The position numbers and the translations under genes were made by a program. Shown here piece by piece: positions 25,801 through 33,858 of a stretch of DNA of 64,000 bases. Positions within the stretch are counted from its first letter, which is position 1, and the number at the start of each line of letters is the position of its first letter. A model generated the notes under the pieces. The model ran no database searches. It saw only the letters and a list, made by a program, of their open reading frames with translations, and was not told the origin of the DNA. Source of the DNA: Cavia porcellus (taxonomy: Eukaryota > Chordata > Mammalia > Rodentia > Caviidae); NCBI RefSeq assembly GCF_034190915.1, contig NW_026947503.1, positions 19,376,532-19,440,531 of the forward strand, read 5' to 3'.

Positions 25801-26145
25801 CAAGTAAGTGATTCAAGCTGTGTGCCTTCTTTTTGAAGAGGGGTTTATGGACATATGGAAAGATATTACATTTCGTGCTTTATGAATGCCCTGCACTGAC
25901 ATAGGTATCGGTGCACTGACACTTTTTTGTGTGTATGAAAATAATTTGCCTGATTTGCTTCAAAAGCCAAAACTAACCTTATCAATTTGTTGTGCACAAT
26001 CACCTCGAGAACCCAAACGGATGAGGCTCAGAGCAGTGAAGATACTCAAAAAGGAAAAGAAGACATTTTCATTCCCTTGACTGTTATCCATCTCTCTGAG
26101 CAGGTTGAAGCCAAATTCTGCATTTGCTGCAGCAAGGGAGGCCAT
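6886..26145 (-). CDS. SERPINB7: SERPINB7 (megsin), clade B serpin, seven coding exons
   Basis: Joined coding exons (minus strand): 26145-25978, 16926-16879, 16383-16267, 14085-13968, 11784-11642, 9035-8889, 7284-6886. They give 379 residues (the human protein is 380, from memory) with no internal stop. All introns start GT and end AG. Seen: N-terminal MASLAAANAEF without a signal peptide, NAVYFKGKW (172-180), hinge EEGTEAAAAT (about 330-339), predicted reactive bond K346-Q347, serpin signature FRADRPFLFVI (354-364), C-terminus KVSCP. The alanine-rich hinge fits an inhibitory serpin that inserts its loop after cleavage; P1 lysine predicts a trypsin-like or plasmin-like target. Known of the family: SERPINB7 is expressed in mesangial cells and upper epidermis, and loss in humans causes Nagashima-type palmoplantar keratosis. 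The start ATG has A at -3 and G at +4. The CD loop (exon 3) is one residue shorter than in human. Sequons occur at N67, N87, N147 and N214. The gene looks intact and functional. Confidence 0.96.
7285..8888 (-). other. SERPINB7: SERPINB7 intron 7
   Basis: 1604 bp of AT-rich intron. No confident repeat seen; short open frames look random. Confidence 0.6.
8889..9035 (-). CDS. SERPINB7: SERPINB7 exon 7 (residues 199-247)
   Basis: 147 bp, phase 0 on both sides, acceptor GACTTTCAG|, donor CAA|GTAAGT. It encodes CSKQVVPMMHQERRFNLTT, then the shutter/B-sheet stretch ending YILLPESDLSQ. MMHQERRFNL and the GGMSMYILLP block match SERPINB7 closely. Confidence 0.95.
9036..11641 (-). other. SERPINB7: SERPINB7 intron 6
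   Basis: 2606 bp. It contains a minus-strand ID SINE at 10371-10467. The stretch 10508-10750 is locally GC-richer and open in both directions, but has no recognisable coding features. Confidence 0.6.
10371..10467 (-). mobile_element. ID-type tRNA-derived SINE
   Basis: A plus-strand poly-T run of about 27 bases precedes GATACTGGGGATCAAACTCA and CACTGAGCTATATCTCCAGC. This is the reverse complement of an ID element (A box TAGCTCAGTGG, B box GTTTGATCCCC) with its poly-A tail. Confidence 0.8.
11642..11784 (-). CDS. SERPINB7: SERPINB7 exon 6 (residues 151-198)
   Basis: 143 bp, the classic ov-serpin size. Acceptor TTCAAAAG|, donor AAG|GTATGT. It completes glycine 151, then encodes KIKNVFNDNSISSS and the strongly conserved AVMVLVNAVYFKGKW core (strand 3A) and ends CHFKSPK. 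Confidence 0.95.
11785..13967 (-). other. SERPINB7: SERPINB7 intron 5
   Basis: 2183 bp. It carries a minus-strand MIR at 11985-12170; the rest shows no recognisable feature. Confidence 0.6.
11985..12170 (-). repeat. MIR SINE
   Basis: GAAGAAACTGAGGCACAAAA, then GGTTAGGTAATGTATACAAA, then TCACACAATGATATCAC, then GATTTCAGTCAGG is the well-known reverse-complement core of MIR. Confidence 0.75.
13968..14085 (-). CDS. SERPINB7: SERPINB7 exon 5 (residues 112-151)
   Basis: 118 bp, the size seen across ov-serpins. Acceptor AATTATAG|, donor CATG|GTAAGT, ending in phase 1. It encodes TYIECAEKLYKARVERVDFT followed by NDIDDTTCKINKWIENETH, with the conserved INxWxExxTxG region whose glycine codon (151) is split with exon 6. 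Confidence 0.95.
14086..16266 (-). other. SERPINB7: SERPINB7 intron 4
   Basis: 2181 bp. 14380-14500 looks like a degraded plus-strand L2 fragment (low certainty). 15652-15858 is a 68-codon minus-strand open frame discussed in the findings. Nothing else recognised. Confidence 0.5.
16267..16383 (-). CDS. SERPINB7: SERPINB7 exon 4 (residues 73-111)
   Basis: 117 bp, acceptor AAACAG|, donor GAG|GTAAGT. It encodes SRLQFQLKNVLCDINASHKD followed by YELRIANGLFAEKEFDINE, the helix D to helix E / strand 2A region. The LFAEK motif of clade B serpins is present. The ending EFDINE differs from the human VYGFHK. Confidence 0.94.
16384..16878 (-). other. SERPINB7: SERPINB7 intron 3
   Basis: 495 bp, AT-rich, the shortest intron of the gene. 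No repeat recognised. Confidence 0.7.
16879..16926 (-). CDS. SERPINB7: SERPINB7 exon 3 (CD loop, residues 57-72)
   Basis: A 48 bp exon between CTGCCTGCAG| and AATCAG|GTAATG, phase 0 at both ends. It encodes TLLLTTSGHRNVSNNQ. The end (N-x-S-N-N-Q) matches the end of the mammalian SERPINB7 CD loop, which supports the donor. The acceptor is the least certain boundary of the gene, because the loop is poorly conserved and comes out one residue shorter than in human. The next intron is only 495 bp. Confidence 0.82.
17682..17780. repeat. Two-copy imperfect tandem duplication (~48 bp)
   Basis: CATTTTATAGAACAGTATT...TTGTATCAG...GTCTTATAATTA is followed at once by CATTTTATGGAACAGTATT...TTGTATCAG...GTCTTAAAATA. 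Confidence 0.8.
19222..19328. repeat. Short tandem repeat of ~16-47 bp units
   Basis: Four copies of ATGCAAGTTTG (one as ACGCAAGTTTG). Three are followed by the block CACTGTCTTAGAA or CACAGTCTTAGAA, so the units are of unequal length. Confidence 0.8.
23251..23296. repeat. Perfect 23 bp tandem duplication
   Basis: The unit begins ACATGTAATCAAGTATATAA and occurs twice without a mismatch. This suggests a recent duplication. Confidence 0.9.
23828..23982 (+). mobile_element. B1 SINE with internal duplication
   Basis: AGATGTGGAGGCACACACAC, TAATCCCACCTGAGACAGG, then GAGGCCAGCTTGAGCTAC and again AAGGCCAGCTTGAACTAC, then ATGAGACCTGTCTCAAAAAG. This is a 7SL-derived B1 with the internal duplication typical of rodent B1. 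Confidence 0.85.
24578..24785 (+). mobile_element. MER20 hAT-Charlie DNA transposon fossil
   Basis: TTCAACCAGGGATTGATT, TCTGGAGATATTTTTTGTCA, GTGCTACTGGCATTCAATGG, GACCAGGGATGCCACTAAAC, GATGCACAGCCCCTCACAAC and AAAGAACGATCTAGCC follow the MER20 consensus in order. A non-autonomous DNA transposon shared by placental mammals. Confidence 0.8.
25528..25703 (+). mobile_element. MER5A hAT-Charlie MITE
   Basis: Starts AATGGTTCTCAAAGTTTAGT and ends ACAGTCTGAGAACCAG, the paired terminal repeats of MER5A. The internal GGTTGGGGTGGGACCCAACA and TTTGCATTTCTGACAAGTTC match the family. Confidence 0.85.
25745..25803 (+). mobile_element. ID SINE, 3' half
   Basis: ACACTTGTCTAGCATGTGAG, then CCTTGAATTCCATCCCAGTA, then CTGCAGACAAACAAG. 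The tRNA-like B box and tail are recognisable; the 5' half is missing. Confidence 0.6.
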
Positions 26146-26163
26146 AGTAAAACAGCACACAAT
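25978..26163 (-). CDS. SERPINB7: SERPINB7 exon 2 (start codon, residues 1-56)
   Basis: The acceptor CTCCTAG ends at 26164. Eighteen bases of 5' UTR precede the ATG at 26145-26143. The 168 coding bases are the standard ov-serpin first coding exon. The donor is GATAAG|GTTAGT, phase 0. Residues 1-56 cover helix A and strand 6B (MASLAAANAEF, NVFFSFLSIF, CAQQIDK). The usual serpin FSP motif reads FSF here; human SERPINB7 also lacks that proline. Confidence 0.95.
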
Positions 26164-26759
26164 CTAGGAGACAATGGAAAATGAAATTAGTTCTGAGCAT
26201 ATTTCTTATATCTAATTCAAGTTCTATATGCATTTAAAAAATTTTAAAGCTTTGCTTCTTCAGCCTTAAATACAATTATCAAATAATTTAAAAGAGAAAG
26301 AAAAATTTGCTTTGGCCCAGCATATTCCTTACTAACACTCTAGGACTACATTTTCTGGGAAGAATGTTAAGATACACTTGTCTGATATTGTGTTCTTCAG
26401 CACAAAGATTCACCTTCTCTCCTATTCTTATACAGGGTGCATTTTTCTGGATGGGACATTTCCGTCTTTAGTGGTCTTTGAGAGACTCCTTTGCAGTTTC
26501 TAAGCATAAGCATTCATGGGTTTGCTACTTCTCAAATCAACCCAGATTTCTAAACTGATGTAGAGCAAAAGCACTGTTTACAATGAATAGTATAACATTA
26601 CAGCCTATTCAAGGTGTATATAAACTGTCTATAATTTAATAAAATTTAGAGGCTTAACACATTACTTCCTTACTGCTTTTTCCATTGTGGCCTCCATATG
26701 CATTCTTTTTGTTTTGTACACCAAAAAGATTTTATTTTTCTCTTCAATTTATCTCTCTG

Positions 26760-26763
26760 CCTC

Positions 26764-26845
<82 letters not shown>

Positions 26846-26848
26846 ACA
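26760..26848. repeat. Compound microsatellite (CTGT)n(CT)n(CA)n
   Basis: Pure CTGT, then CT (about 35 bases), then CA (28 bases). Three overlapping forward open frames through it are artefacts of the repeat. Confidence 0.97.
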
Positions 26849-26871
26849 TTCTTTCTCTGTCTCTCTCTCAT

Positions 26872-27009
26872 TTTTTGTTTTTTGATATAGCGTATCTCTG
26901 TGTAGTTCAGACAGGCCTTAAACTCACTATGTAACTTATGCTGTCCTTAAACTCATGGAGATTCACCAGCTTCAGCCTCCCAAGGGCTGGGTGACAGGCA
27001 TACCCAGCT
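26872..27009 (-). mobile_element. B1 SINE, minus strand
   Basis: TTTTTTGTTTTTTGATATAG, ACAGGCCTTAAACTCACTAT, TTCAGCCTCCCAAGGGCTGG and GACAGGCATACCCAGCT read as the reverse complement of B1. Confidence 0.85.
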
Positions 27010-27012
27010 CTC

Positions 27013-27106
27013 AATTTTTATTTTTTACTAGTAAATGTTTGTAGTATCAATGATCACATTGCTTGTGGAGAGTTGGTACCTGTACATAATGCATCTTAAT
27101 TCTGTT
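27013..27106 (-). mobile_element. L1-like 3' end fragment, minus strand
   Basis: Shares TCAATTTTTAT, TACTAGTAAATGTTT, GAGAGTTGGTACCTGTACAT and AATGCATCTTAATT with 58204-58312, and in reverse complement with 29000-29085 and 44290-44372. Confidence 0.55.
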
Positions 27107-27190
27107 TGTCTTGGTATTGGGACTGAACTCAGGACTTTGTGCTTGCACTTTCCAGGCATGCATTTTGCCCCTCAGTTAAATCCCTGGCTA
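27107..27190 (-). mobile_element. ID SINE, minus strand
   Basis: TTGGTATTGGGACTGAACTC, GGACTTTGTGCTTGCAC, CCAGGCATGCATTTTGCCC and CAGTTAAATCCCTGGC are the reverse complement of an ID element. Confidence 0.75.
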
Positions 27191-27339
27191 GGAATAATAT
27201 TCTAAATAGATATCAGATCACCTTGAGGAAGCCAGAAGGAGCCACTACTCAATCCCTTACAGGTAAAGGCCCTGTTTTATATTCATGTGCACTTGCTACG
27301 TGACTAGTTTCCCCATTTGATTCTGATTTAATCAATTTT

Positions 27340-27650
27340 ACCTGAGCAATTACACTCAGAATCTTAGTTTTGTCCCACCTCATGCCTGCCTGACAAATTC
27401 CCATTTTTCCCTATCTTGGGCCTGTCTCACCTCATGATTTTGCTCTATAAAGATTCTAGAAAAGACAGGGGAGGGTCCTCAGCAACCCGCTGGGAACCTC
27501 TTCTGGCTCTTTGTCAGTCTCACACAGAAGCTCTCTTTCTCTCAAGAAATATATTCCGCTCTTGACTTCCATTGCTCCTAAAATTCTATTTTTGAGAACA
27601 GGAACTCGTACTGAACGTCTATTAGGCTGGAGTTTCATTCCCTTATATCA
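27340..27650 (+). mobile_element. Possible degraded retroviral LTR
   Basis: A TATA-like CTCTATAAAG is followed by a pyrimidine-rich stretch (GAAGCTCTCTTTCTCTCAAG) and GAGAACAGGAACTCGTACTG, resembling the R-U5 layout of a rodent LTR. No coding region attached that I can read. Weak call. Confidence 0.3.
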
Positions 27651-28447
27651 GTAAGGGGGCTGCTGATAGCACCATGAGAACAGCGGGTGATCATAGCGTC
27701 TGGTTTCCCAAGGGACTTCATGGTAAAAGAAGTTGGTAGTGATATAGGGGAAAGAAATTCCCAACCTACTAGATGCTCTGTATAAGGTCATGTTCTCTAA
27801 AATCAAAGAGTGAATTTGAGAAACAACAGAGGTCAAGAGCAGAAATATTTATTGAAAGAAAGCAAGCTTCTGTCTGAGAGACAGAAGAAGTCCTGAGTGG
27901 GTTGCTCAATGCGTCTTAATTCTTAGAGCAATCATTCATTTTCAATTTTTAAAAGATAATACTAATTTCAAACATAATACGTCCTTAGTCCCATACATGT
28001 ATTCATTCTTCTAAGGCCATTTTCTGAACTTTTAAAATGGGAAACACAGTTATTGCAGTATACATTATGAAAATATTTGATTTTCTAGCTCATATCTATT
28101 GCTTACTAGAAAATCTAGGCTGCAACAGCAAATTTAAATTTGAAGAGTAAAATAAGATTATCTTTCACAGTATTGTTTCTGAAATATAGAGGATGCCATC
28201 ACCATGGAATTCTGAAGAGATGTAAGTTGCCATTTTTGTTTTGTAGACATTGTCTACAAAATGAATCCAATATGACAAAGTAGGATTACTTCAGATTAAA
28301 TCAACTTGCATGAACGCCTCAAATTATTGTCTTTGAACATTTCATAATATCCTGTAGACATCTCATATTGTGACAAGTTCCAAGAGTCATAAATGCTATC
28401 AGGCCCAGTTATACTCCCAAGATTGTTATTAAAAGAGTTGTGTGACT

Positions 28448-28550
28448 GGGCTGGGGATTTAGCTCAGCGGCATAAGCCCCTGCCTTGCAAGCAGGCAGTC
28501 GTGAGTTCAATCCCCGGTACCGATAAAAATGAAAAAGACAAAAAAAAAAA
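28448..28550 (+). mobile_element. Young ID SINE with target-site duplication
   Basis: GGGGATTTAGCTCAGCGG (A box), anticodon arm CCTGC-CTTGCAA-GCAGG with anticodon TGC (Ala) and a perfect stem, B box AGTTCAATCCCC, then an A-rich tail. It is flanked by AAGAGTTGTGTGACT (ending 28447) and AAGAGTTTGTGTGACT (from 28551), a target duplication with one inserted T. The acceptor stem does not pair, so it is a SINE and not a tRNA gene. Confidence 0.9.
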
Positions 28551-28849
28551 AAGAGTTTGTGTGACTTGTGTTGTCTTTAATTTCTCTGAGTTTCTAAGGT
28601 TCAGGTTATTCAGTGAGATGAGCTTTTCATGGAATCTAGCATAATGCCAATCAATAGAAAATCATGCTCTTTTCTAGCTTTCATGCTATAAAATGAGTGC
28701 ACCATACTACTAGGCATCTGATACAGAGAGGAGCAGTGTGGAGAAGAAAGAATATCCTGAAGTGGAAGAAACACTTGTGTACATGATTAGAGCCACAAAT
28801 AATTAATGTCCTGGATGATAGATATTGAGAAGTAATAAAATTTTCAAAT

Positions 28850-29085
28850 GAGAATGGCAGTGAGACAGGGCTGCAGGGGACAGAAGGAAGAGAAAAGAAA
28901 AAGAGAATAGAAAGAGAAAAATGAGAACAAAGCTTTTGTAAATGGGAGGAGGAAGAAAGGCTGAAAGGAAGGGAGGGAAATAGGCAAATAAGAACAATCA
29001 AGATGTATTATATATGGGTATAAATTCCCTATGATCATGTGACATTATGGATATCAAAAGTGTACCAATAAAATTAATTTAAACA
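28850..29085 (+). mobile_element. L1-like 3' UTR end with polypurine tract
   Basis: A long purine-rich run (28857-28982) is followed by AATCAAGATGTATTATATAT and GTGTACCAATAAAATTAATT. The same order (purine run, about 90 bases, A-rich end) occurs at 44250-44372 behind recognisable L1 ORF2 sequence, which supports an L1 3' UTR. Confidence 0.6.
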
Positions 29086-29477
29086 ATAAATCAAATGAGA
29101 TTGAAGTAAATCTTTTCTATTTTCATCAAATGGGACCTTGAGTTTGAACAACTAACAACTATTCTTATAATAGACATTCAATGAATTCAAACTGCTATAT
29201 TTATTGTTTTCTATAAAATGGTAATAATCTAGTCGTTTTAGTGAACAAAAAATTTAGATATAAGACACTTACAAAGTACACTTGGAATTCCAAGCCCAAA
29301 GAGTAATAACTGAGGCAGCAAGCTGTAATGTTTCCTCAAGATAAAAGTCTGTTTCTTCTATTTGGAAGGCCCATTCCTCAATTATACTCCAGAGGCATAG
29401 GTTTTTTAAAAAGCCATTCACACCCCATCCACTCTTTATTCCAAGAAATAAAATCTGTACTCTTTTAGAAGTTCTCC

Positions 29478-29588
29478 AGGGCAGGGGCTGTTGCTCAGTG
29501 GTACAGTGCTTCCCTAACTTGCAGGAGGCTCTGGGTGTGATCTCCAGAACCACAAGACAATGAGTAAATAAGCAAACAAACAAATAAG
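29478..29588 (+). mobile_element. ID SINE
   Basis: GGCAGGGGCTGTTGCTCAGT, GGTACAGTGCTTCCCTAACT, CTGGGTGTGATCTCCAGAAC, then an A-rich tail with AAACAAACAAATAAG. Confidence 0.8.
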
Positions 29589-31381
29589 ATAAAATTAACT
29601 CAGAAAAACATGAAGTTCACTTCATATCTAACCCAAGTAACTCATGTTAATGAACAGAGGCCGTTGTTACTGCGCCACTAGAGAAAGGCTGGGAGGGACA
29701 GCAAGGTATGAGAGCTCGTAGGTACAGGGAAGAGCTGCATGTTGGGTGACACTGGCAGTTCCTAAGGCTTCCAGAGTTTTCAAGGATGCAAATCCTATTT
29801 CAGACCTGGAAAGTAAGTATTGCTTCTAAAATATGAAAAAATAAGCTCAGTATTTAAAAACATGCAATCAAATGCATGAAAGTGAAGCATGCATTGATTT
29901 TCTAACTTAATGCTAGTAAGAATTTCCTTACTTTTAAGAGTAAAATGTATGCTATGTTCTCCCCCTTCAAAAAGATTTCCAAGACTTGTTGAAAATTATG
30001 GACAATGCTATATGAAATGAATCAGTCTTAGAAAGTAACTTGAAAAGCAAAACCATAATAATCTTTTCCAAATATTTACTGTGGAGATTAAGTAGATTTT
30101 CAGTCTATTACAACACAATGGTATTATATGGCTAGCTGCTTTAAATCAAGACTGCATTAAATGACTGTTTAAGATCCTTTTTGTATATTTCATTGGAGAT
30201 CTGGAAGCTACCTGGTGGTATTATATCCCAAACTGTAAAAAACACGCTTTCAGGTGCACTTTTTTGGGTAAAGCCTCAATTCTTCCTCTTACCTTAAAAC
30301 TTGTTTCTTTCTATCTTATCACTTTGGTAGCACTTTTTAAAAGTTATTCTTTAATTGTTTTCTAAGTAATAATCACAAATTTTCTAAATTTCATCTATCC
30401 TGATACTTTTCCACAAAGCTATCATATTGATGAAATATAAAAGCTACACTGAAATTTGTCCTTTCAGGAGATGAAGTACATTTTTTTAAAACCTAAGACA
30501 ATTTCTGTGGCACAGAAATCTTACTAAACAAAAATTATTACAGAAAAACATGAGCCAAGACATTCCTAGACAAAAATAAATTTTTTAAGCCTTAACTGTT
30601 AGAATGATAGGTACTCAATTTTATGTGCCTAAAAACCTTTGCACAGACATGTTCACTAATGCTGAAAATCATTTCCAAAAGTATGTTCCCTTCAGGTAAC
30701 TGTCTTTATTATCTTTCTCTGTCCAGGTGCACTGTAATTTCTAGCAATGAAATTAAGAATCTTCCTTCTTCATCTTCCTTCTGCATCTAGTGAACCTCAC
30801 TAGCAAATAGACAGCTTTTATTTCAGGCTGAAAGAGTTATTCTATGCCCCAAGTTTTCGTAAATGGATAGATGAAAAAAATTAGTATGGGACCAAAACCG
30901 TGATTTTTCTTTCCCATATAATTATTTTCACAACAACTTAAAAATGAATGAATAAAAAATGAACAAAAATAAACTTTAAAAACCACTGAGTACCAAATGA
31001 CTTGGGTATGCATGAAAAACTAAAATAAAGCTACAGAGGATGTCAATGTGATAATATCCAGGATACACTCGTCAGACAGAGTGCTGATGAAAAATTCTTT
31101 TCAAATTATAAAAGAACTTGATCTTTGTAGAGTAATTTTCATTTTATCAAAATATACCACACTTTTATGCATCTTATATAAACATTTATGGCATGAGGAG
31201 GCAATTCATTCAAATTTTCAATGAATACAAATTAGCATATACCCATGAAAGTTCTTAAATTCCAGCTTCAAAATTGAGAACTTTAAGAAAGCCCATAGTA
31301 GTCTGAAGCTTACTTGGTTACTTACAGAGAATTTCAACCCTAGAGTTATTTTGTCACTTTCTTTCCTACAATCCCTATACC

Positions 31382-31394
31382 ATATATATATATA

Positions 31395-31448
<54 letters not shown>
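31382..31448. repeat. (TA)n(TG)n(TA)n microsatellite
   Basis: Alternating purine-pyrimidine run of 67 bases: TA, then TG (about 16 bases), then TA (about 36 bases). The open frames through it are repeat artefacts. Confidence 0.97.
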
Positions 31449-31450
<2 letters not shown>

Positions 31451-32037
31451 AGCATATATACTTTTTTCATCAAAGCATTCCTATAGGAGTCTAGTAAAAA
31501 ATCAAGAAAAATAATTTTCAAAGTAAAGTATAAAGAAAAATCAGATGTAAACATCCAATAAAACATGAAATGAAAACATGATAATATTTCATGGCATGAA
31601 TTTATTATATCTACTGATAAGTTGTGCATCATAAAAACAATAAAAATATTATTCACTCAGAATAATGTTGACTGTACAAAGAAAATCAGTTCATGGTGCA
31701 CTATTAAAAATATATATTTACTAATGTACATATTAGAACAAAATAAATACAGAGCATGCTTAACTTTTATTTTTGTCAGCAATCAAATGTAATGCTATAA
31801 AGATAGTTGCTGCTCTATAGAAGTACTTTTAAATCTTTTCATTTATTTTTAAAACATAATTTCAAACTTTGATGAATCTTTACTCAGCTGACTACTTGAC
31901 TCAATTATTAAAGCATTTTCAACAATATTCTCAAAAATTCATACACCCCAACATACAGTGACTTAAATAAGAGCACTGGAAAACTTTGTGCATGATTCTC
32001 TATTTATCTATTTGGAGACGGGACTTTAAGGTGTTTG

Positions 32038-32092
32038 GAGGGGGGTATCGGAGACCAAACTCATGACCTTGGGCTTGCCAGGCAAGCGCTGG
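32038..32092 (-). mobile_element. ID SINE remnant, minus strand
   Basis: GGTATCGGAGACCAAACTCA, TGACCTTGGGCTTGCC and AGGCAAGCGCT are the reverse complement of the central part of an ID element. Confidence 0.6.
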
Positions 32093-32327
32093 GACATTAA
32101 GTTTTGATTGGTACCTTATCCCCTGTACTGTGCTGTATGATTTTCTTTTTCTTTTAAAGTGAAAAAAAGAATAAAACTAATGAAAAGGAATTTCAAAACA
32201 AAATAACAAGAGATTATATGATATACTTAATGTCAGCCCTGAACAAGCTATAAGATAGAATAGGACGATGTTGAGAATTGGATGCATATAATTTCTCACA
32301 TACAGAAAAGTAGGTTTATGGTTTTTT

Positions 32328-32388
32328 CCTCTCTCTCTCTCCCTCTCCCGCTCCCTCACTCTCTCCTCCTTTTCTCTCTCTCTCTCCA
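32328..32388. repeat. (CT)n-rich polypyrimidine tract
   Basis: CT repeats with CCC/CG interruptions. On the SERPINB7 strand this is a GA-rich tract starting 33 bases into predicted intron 1. Confidence 0.9.
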
Positions 32389-32420
32389 GACATGACATTT
32401 TGGACTCTGGAAATACTTAC

Positions 32421-32465
32421 CTTAGTGTCTTCATAGAGGAAGTTGGCAGCTGGTTGGGAGTGTCT
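32421..32465 (-). other. SERPINB7: Predicted non-coding exon 1 of SERPINB7
   Basis: A very strong donor CTAAG|GTAAGTATTT lies on the minus strand at 32421/32420. Forty-four bases upstream is an initiator-like CCAGACA (A at 32465), and a TATA-like TTTATA sits about 30 bases further up. A 5' UTR exon is expected because exon 2 begins with only 18 untranslated bases behind a splice acceptor. Intron 1 would be 6257 bp. Inference from sequence only; other first exons may lie further upstream. Confidence 0.5.
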
Positions 32466-32510
32466 GGAAGAGTTCCCTGCATTACTCTGAACTATAAAGC
32501 CTCTCACTCA
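32465..32510 (-). promoter_or_regulatory. SERPINB7: Predicted SERPINB7 core promoter
   Basis: On the minus strand, TTTATA at 32498-32493 sits about 30 bases upstream of the initiator-like A at 32465, the canonical TATA-Inr spacing. TGAGTGA (32510-32504), one base from the AP-1 consensus TGAGTCA, lies just upstream of the TATA-like box. The region is not a CpG island, which fits a tissue-restricted gene. Not tested experimentally here. Confidence 0.4.
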
Positions 32511-33782
32511 GACACTCCCTGTCTTCTTTTTTGATGACCATGATAGTTTTAAATAATGGCATTACAATGAGATTATGTTCATGCCTTTATAGAACAAACC
32601 AAAAGGAGTTTGCAGAGTATTAACTACAGCTCTAATTCGGAGCAGTCAAAATAGATAATTTCAATGAACTAAACAAGAACACTGAAGTGTTATTTGATAT
32701 CACATGGCAGTTTTTTATAATATATGTGGATAGCCCATACTGAGGCACAACTGGCAGTTTTTTAAATGTTGAAATTCTGTCACTGATTTTTGTTACTTGT
32801 TTTTTCAATTCCTCTATGCTCTAATTATGGTATCTAATAGTACAATAGAGTTCATCTTTCAAAGATTCATATTCTAACATCTGTAAGTTTATTAGTATCA
32901 GGGAGTACCAGCACAATCCTAGAGATTTGAAGAAAATGAAGTTCTGGGGGACAGAATGTGCAATTTATTGTTTATAAAATAAGAACTCAGATTGATCATA
33001 TTCTGTTTCTCTGTCTCTCACTCTGTGTGTGTGTGTGTGTGTGTGTGATCACTACCATTATTTCTACCTTGAGAAATGGGGAATACTGTATTTGAGAAAG
33101 GTGGCTGAGCTCAACCCTTCAAAAGGAGTAGAATTTTGTTCTACTTAATGTTTATGTCTTTACACATTATTCCTACAAGCCTTTGCTTAAGCTTCTTTCA
33201 TTTGAATTGTATAATCAGTGCTAAGTTGAATATCTTAACCATGTTGGTAATTCATGTATGGTGAATATCTTCTCAAGAGACAGAAGTGTTTGAATATATT
33301 GAAAACGTAAGGAAGGATAGCTACTTCCATCAGAAAATAAATATATTAGTCGTAGGAAGAATGGAAAATAACACATTGAAAGATTCTCATCATTAGTTCA
33401 AGAAAAACAAAGATTATACTGCAAAATATATCAGAGCATACTTATGATCAGCAGTGGATACAATTCCCTTTGTTTTAATGATTTAAATATTAAATATTGA
33501 GGTAAGTAAAACTTGCAGTATATTTCTCTAGGAAGATTAGAAAGAGATTATAAAGGTGCTAGTGGGGAAAAGTCTACCCAGGAGTTCCATCATCTTTACA
33601 TGAAAAAAATCTATAGAGAGTCTCCAAAAGTAAAAAGCAAAAAAGGCTAATACTAGCATGTTTACTAGATATTTGGAGGAAGATAGAAGAAGTAGCATTA
33701 AAAGTGGTTGAATATTATTGTTCCTGTTAAGCAAGAAGCAGGGAGGGAAAAAAAAAGAGAGCGTGCAGGGTTAATTATTGAT

Positions 33783-33858
33783 TTATAGCAGAAATCAAAA
33801 CCAGGACCTCACACTTGCCAGCTAAGGAGCCTACTGGTGAGCCACCACCACCAGCTCT
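33783..33858 (-). mobile_element. ID-related SINE, minus strand
   Basis: AGAAATCAAAACCAGGACCT, CACACTTGCCAGCTAAGGAG and GGTGAGCCACCACCACCAGC read as the reverse complement of a tRNA-derived SINE. Confidence 0.6.

Larger units (their letters stand above)
16927..25977 (-). other. SERPINB7: SERPINB7 intron 2
   Basis: 9051 bp, the longest intron. It contains small tandem duplications (17682-17780, 19222-19328, 23251-23296), a GC-rich island of unknown origin (20400-20640), a B1 SINE, MER20 and MER5A fossils, and an ID fragment. Poly-A and AAT runs occur at 18061, 19771-19810 and 20043-20059. Confidence 0.7.
26164..32420 (-). other. SERPINB7: Predicted SERPINB7 intron 1
   Basis: 6257 bp if exon 1 is as predicted. 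It contains a compound microsatellite, B1 and ID SINEs, a candidate LTR, a young ID insertion, a polypurine L1-like 3' end, a (TA)/(TG) block and an ID remnant. A 60 bp polypurine run (minus strand) begins about 33 bases after the donor. 29600-31370 shows no recognised feature. Confidence 0.5.

Noticed and set aside
26685..26934. Three overlapping open frames rich in Leu/Ser and His/Thr
   Set aside because: They are readings of the CT/CA microsatellite and its flanks.
28448..28520. tRNA-Ala gene
   Set aside because: The anticodon arm is perfect, but acceptor and T stems do not pair properly, and an A-tail and target-site duplication show a SINE.
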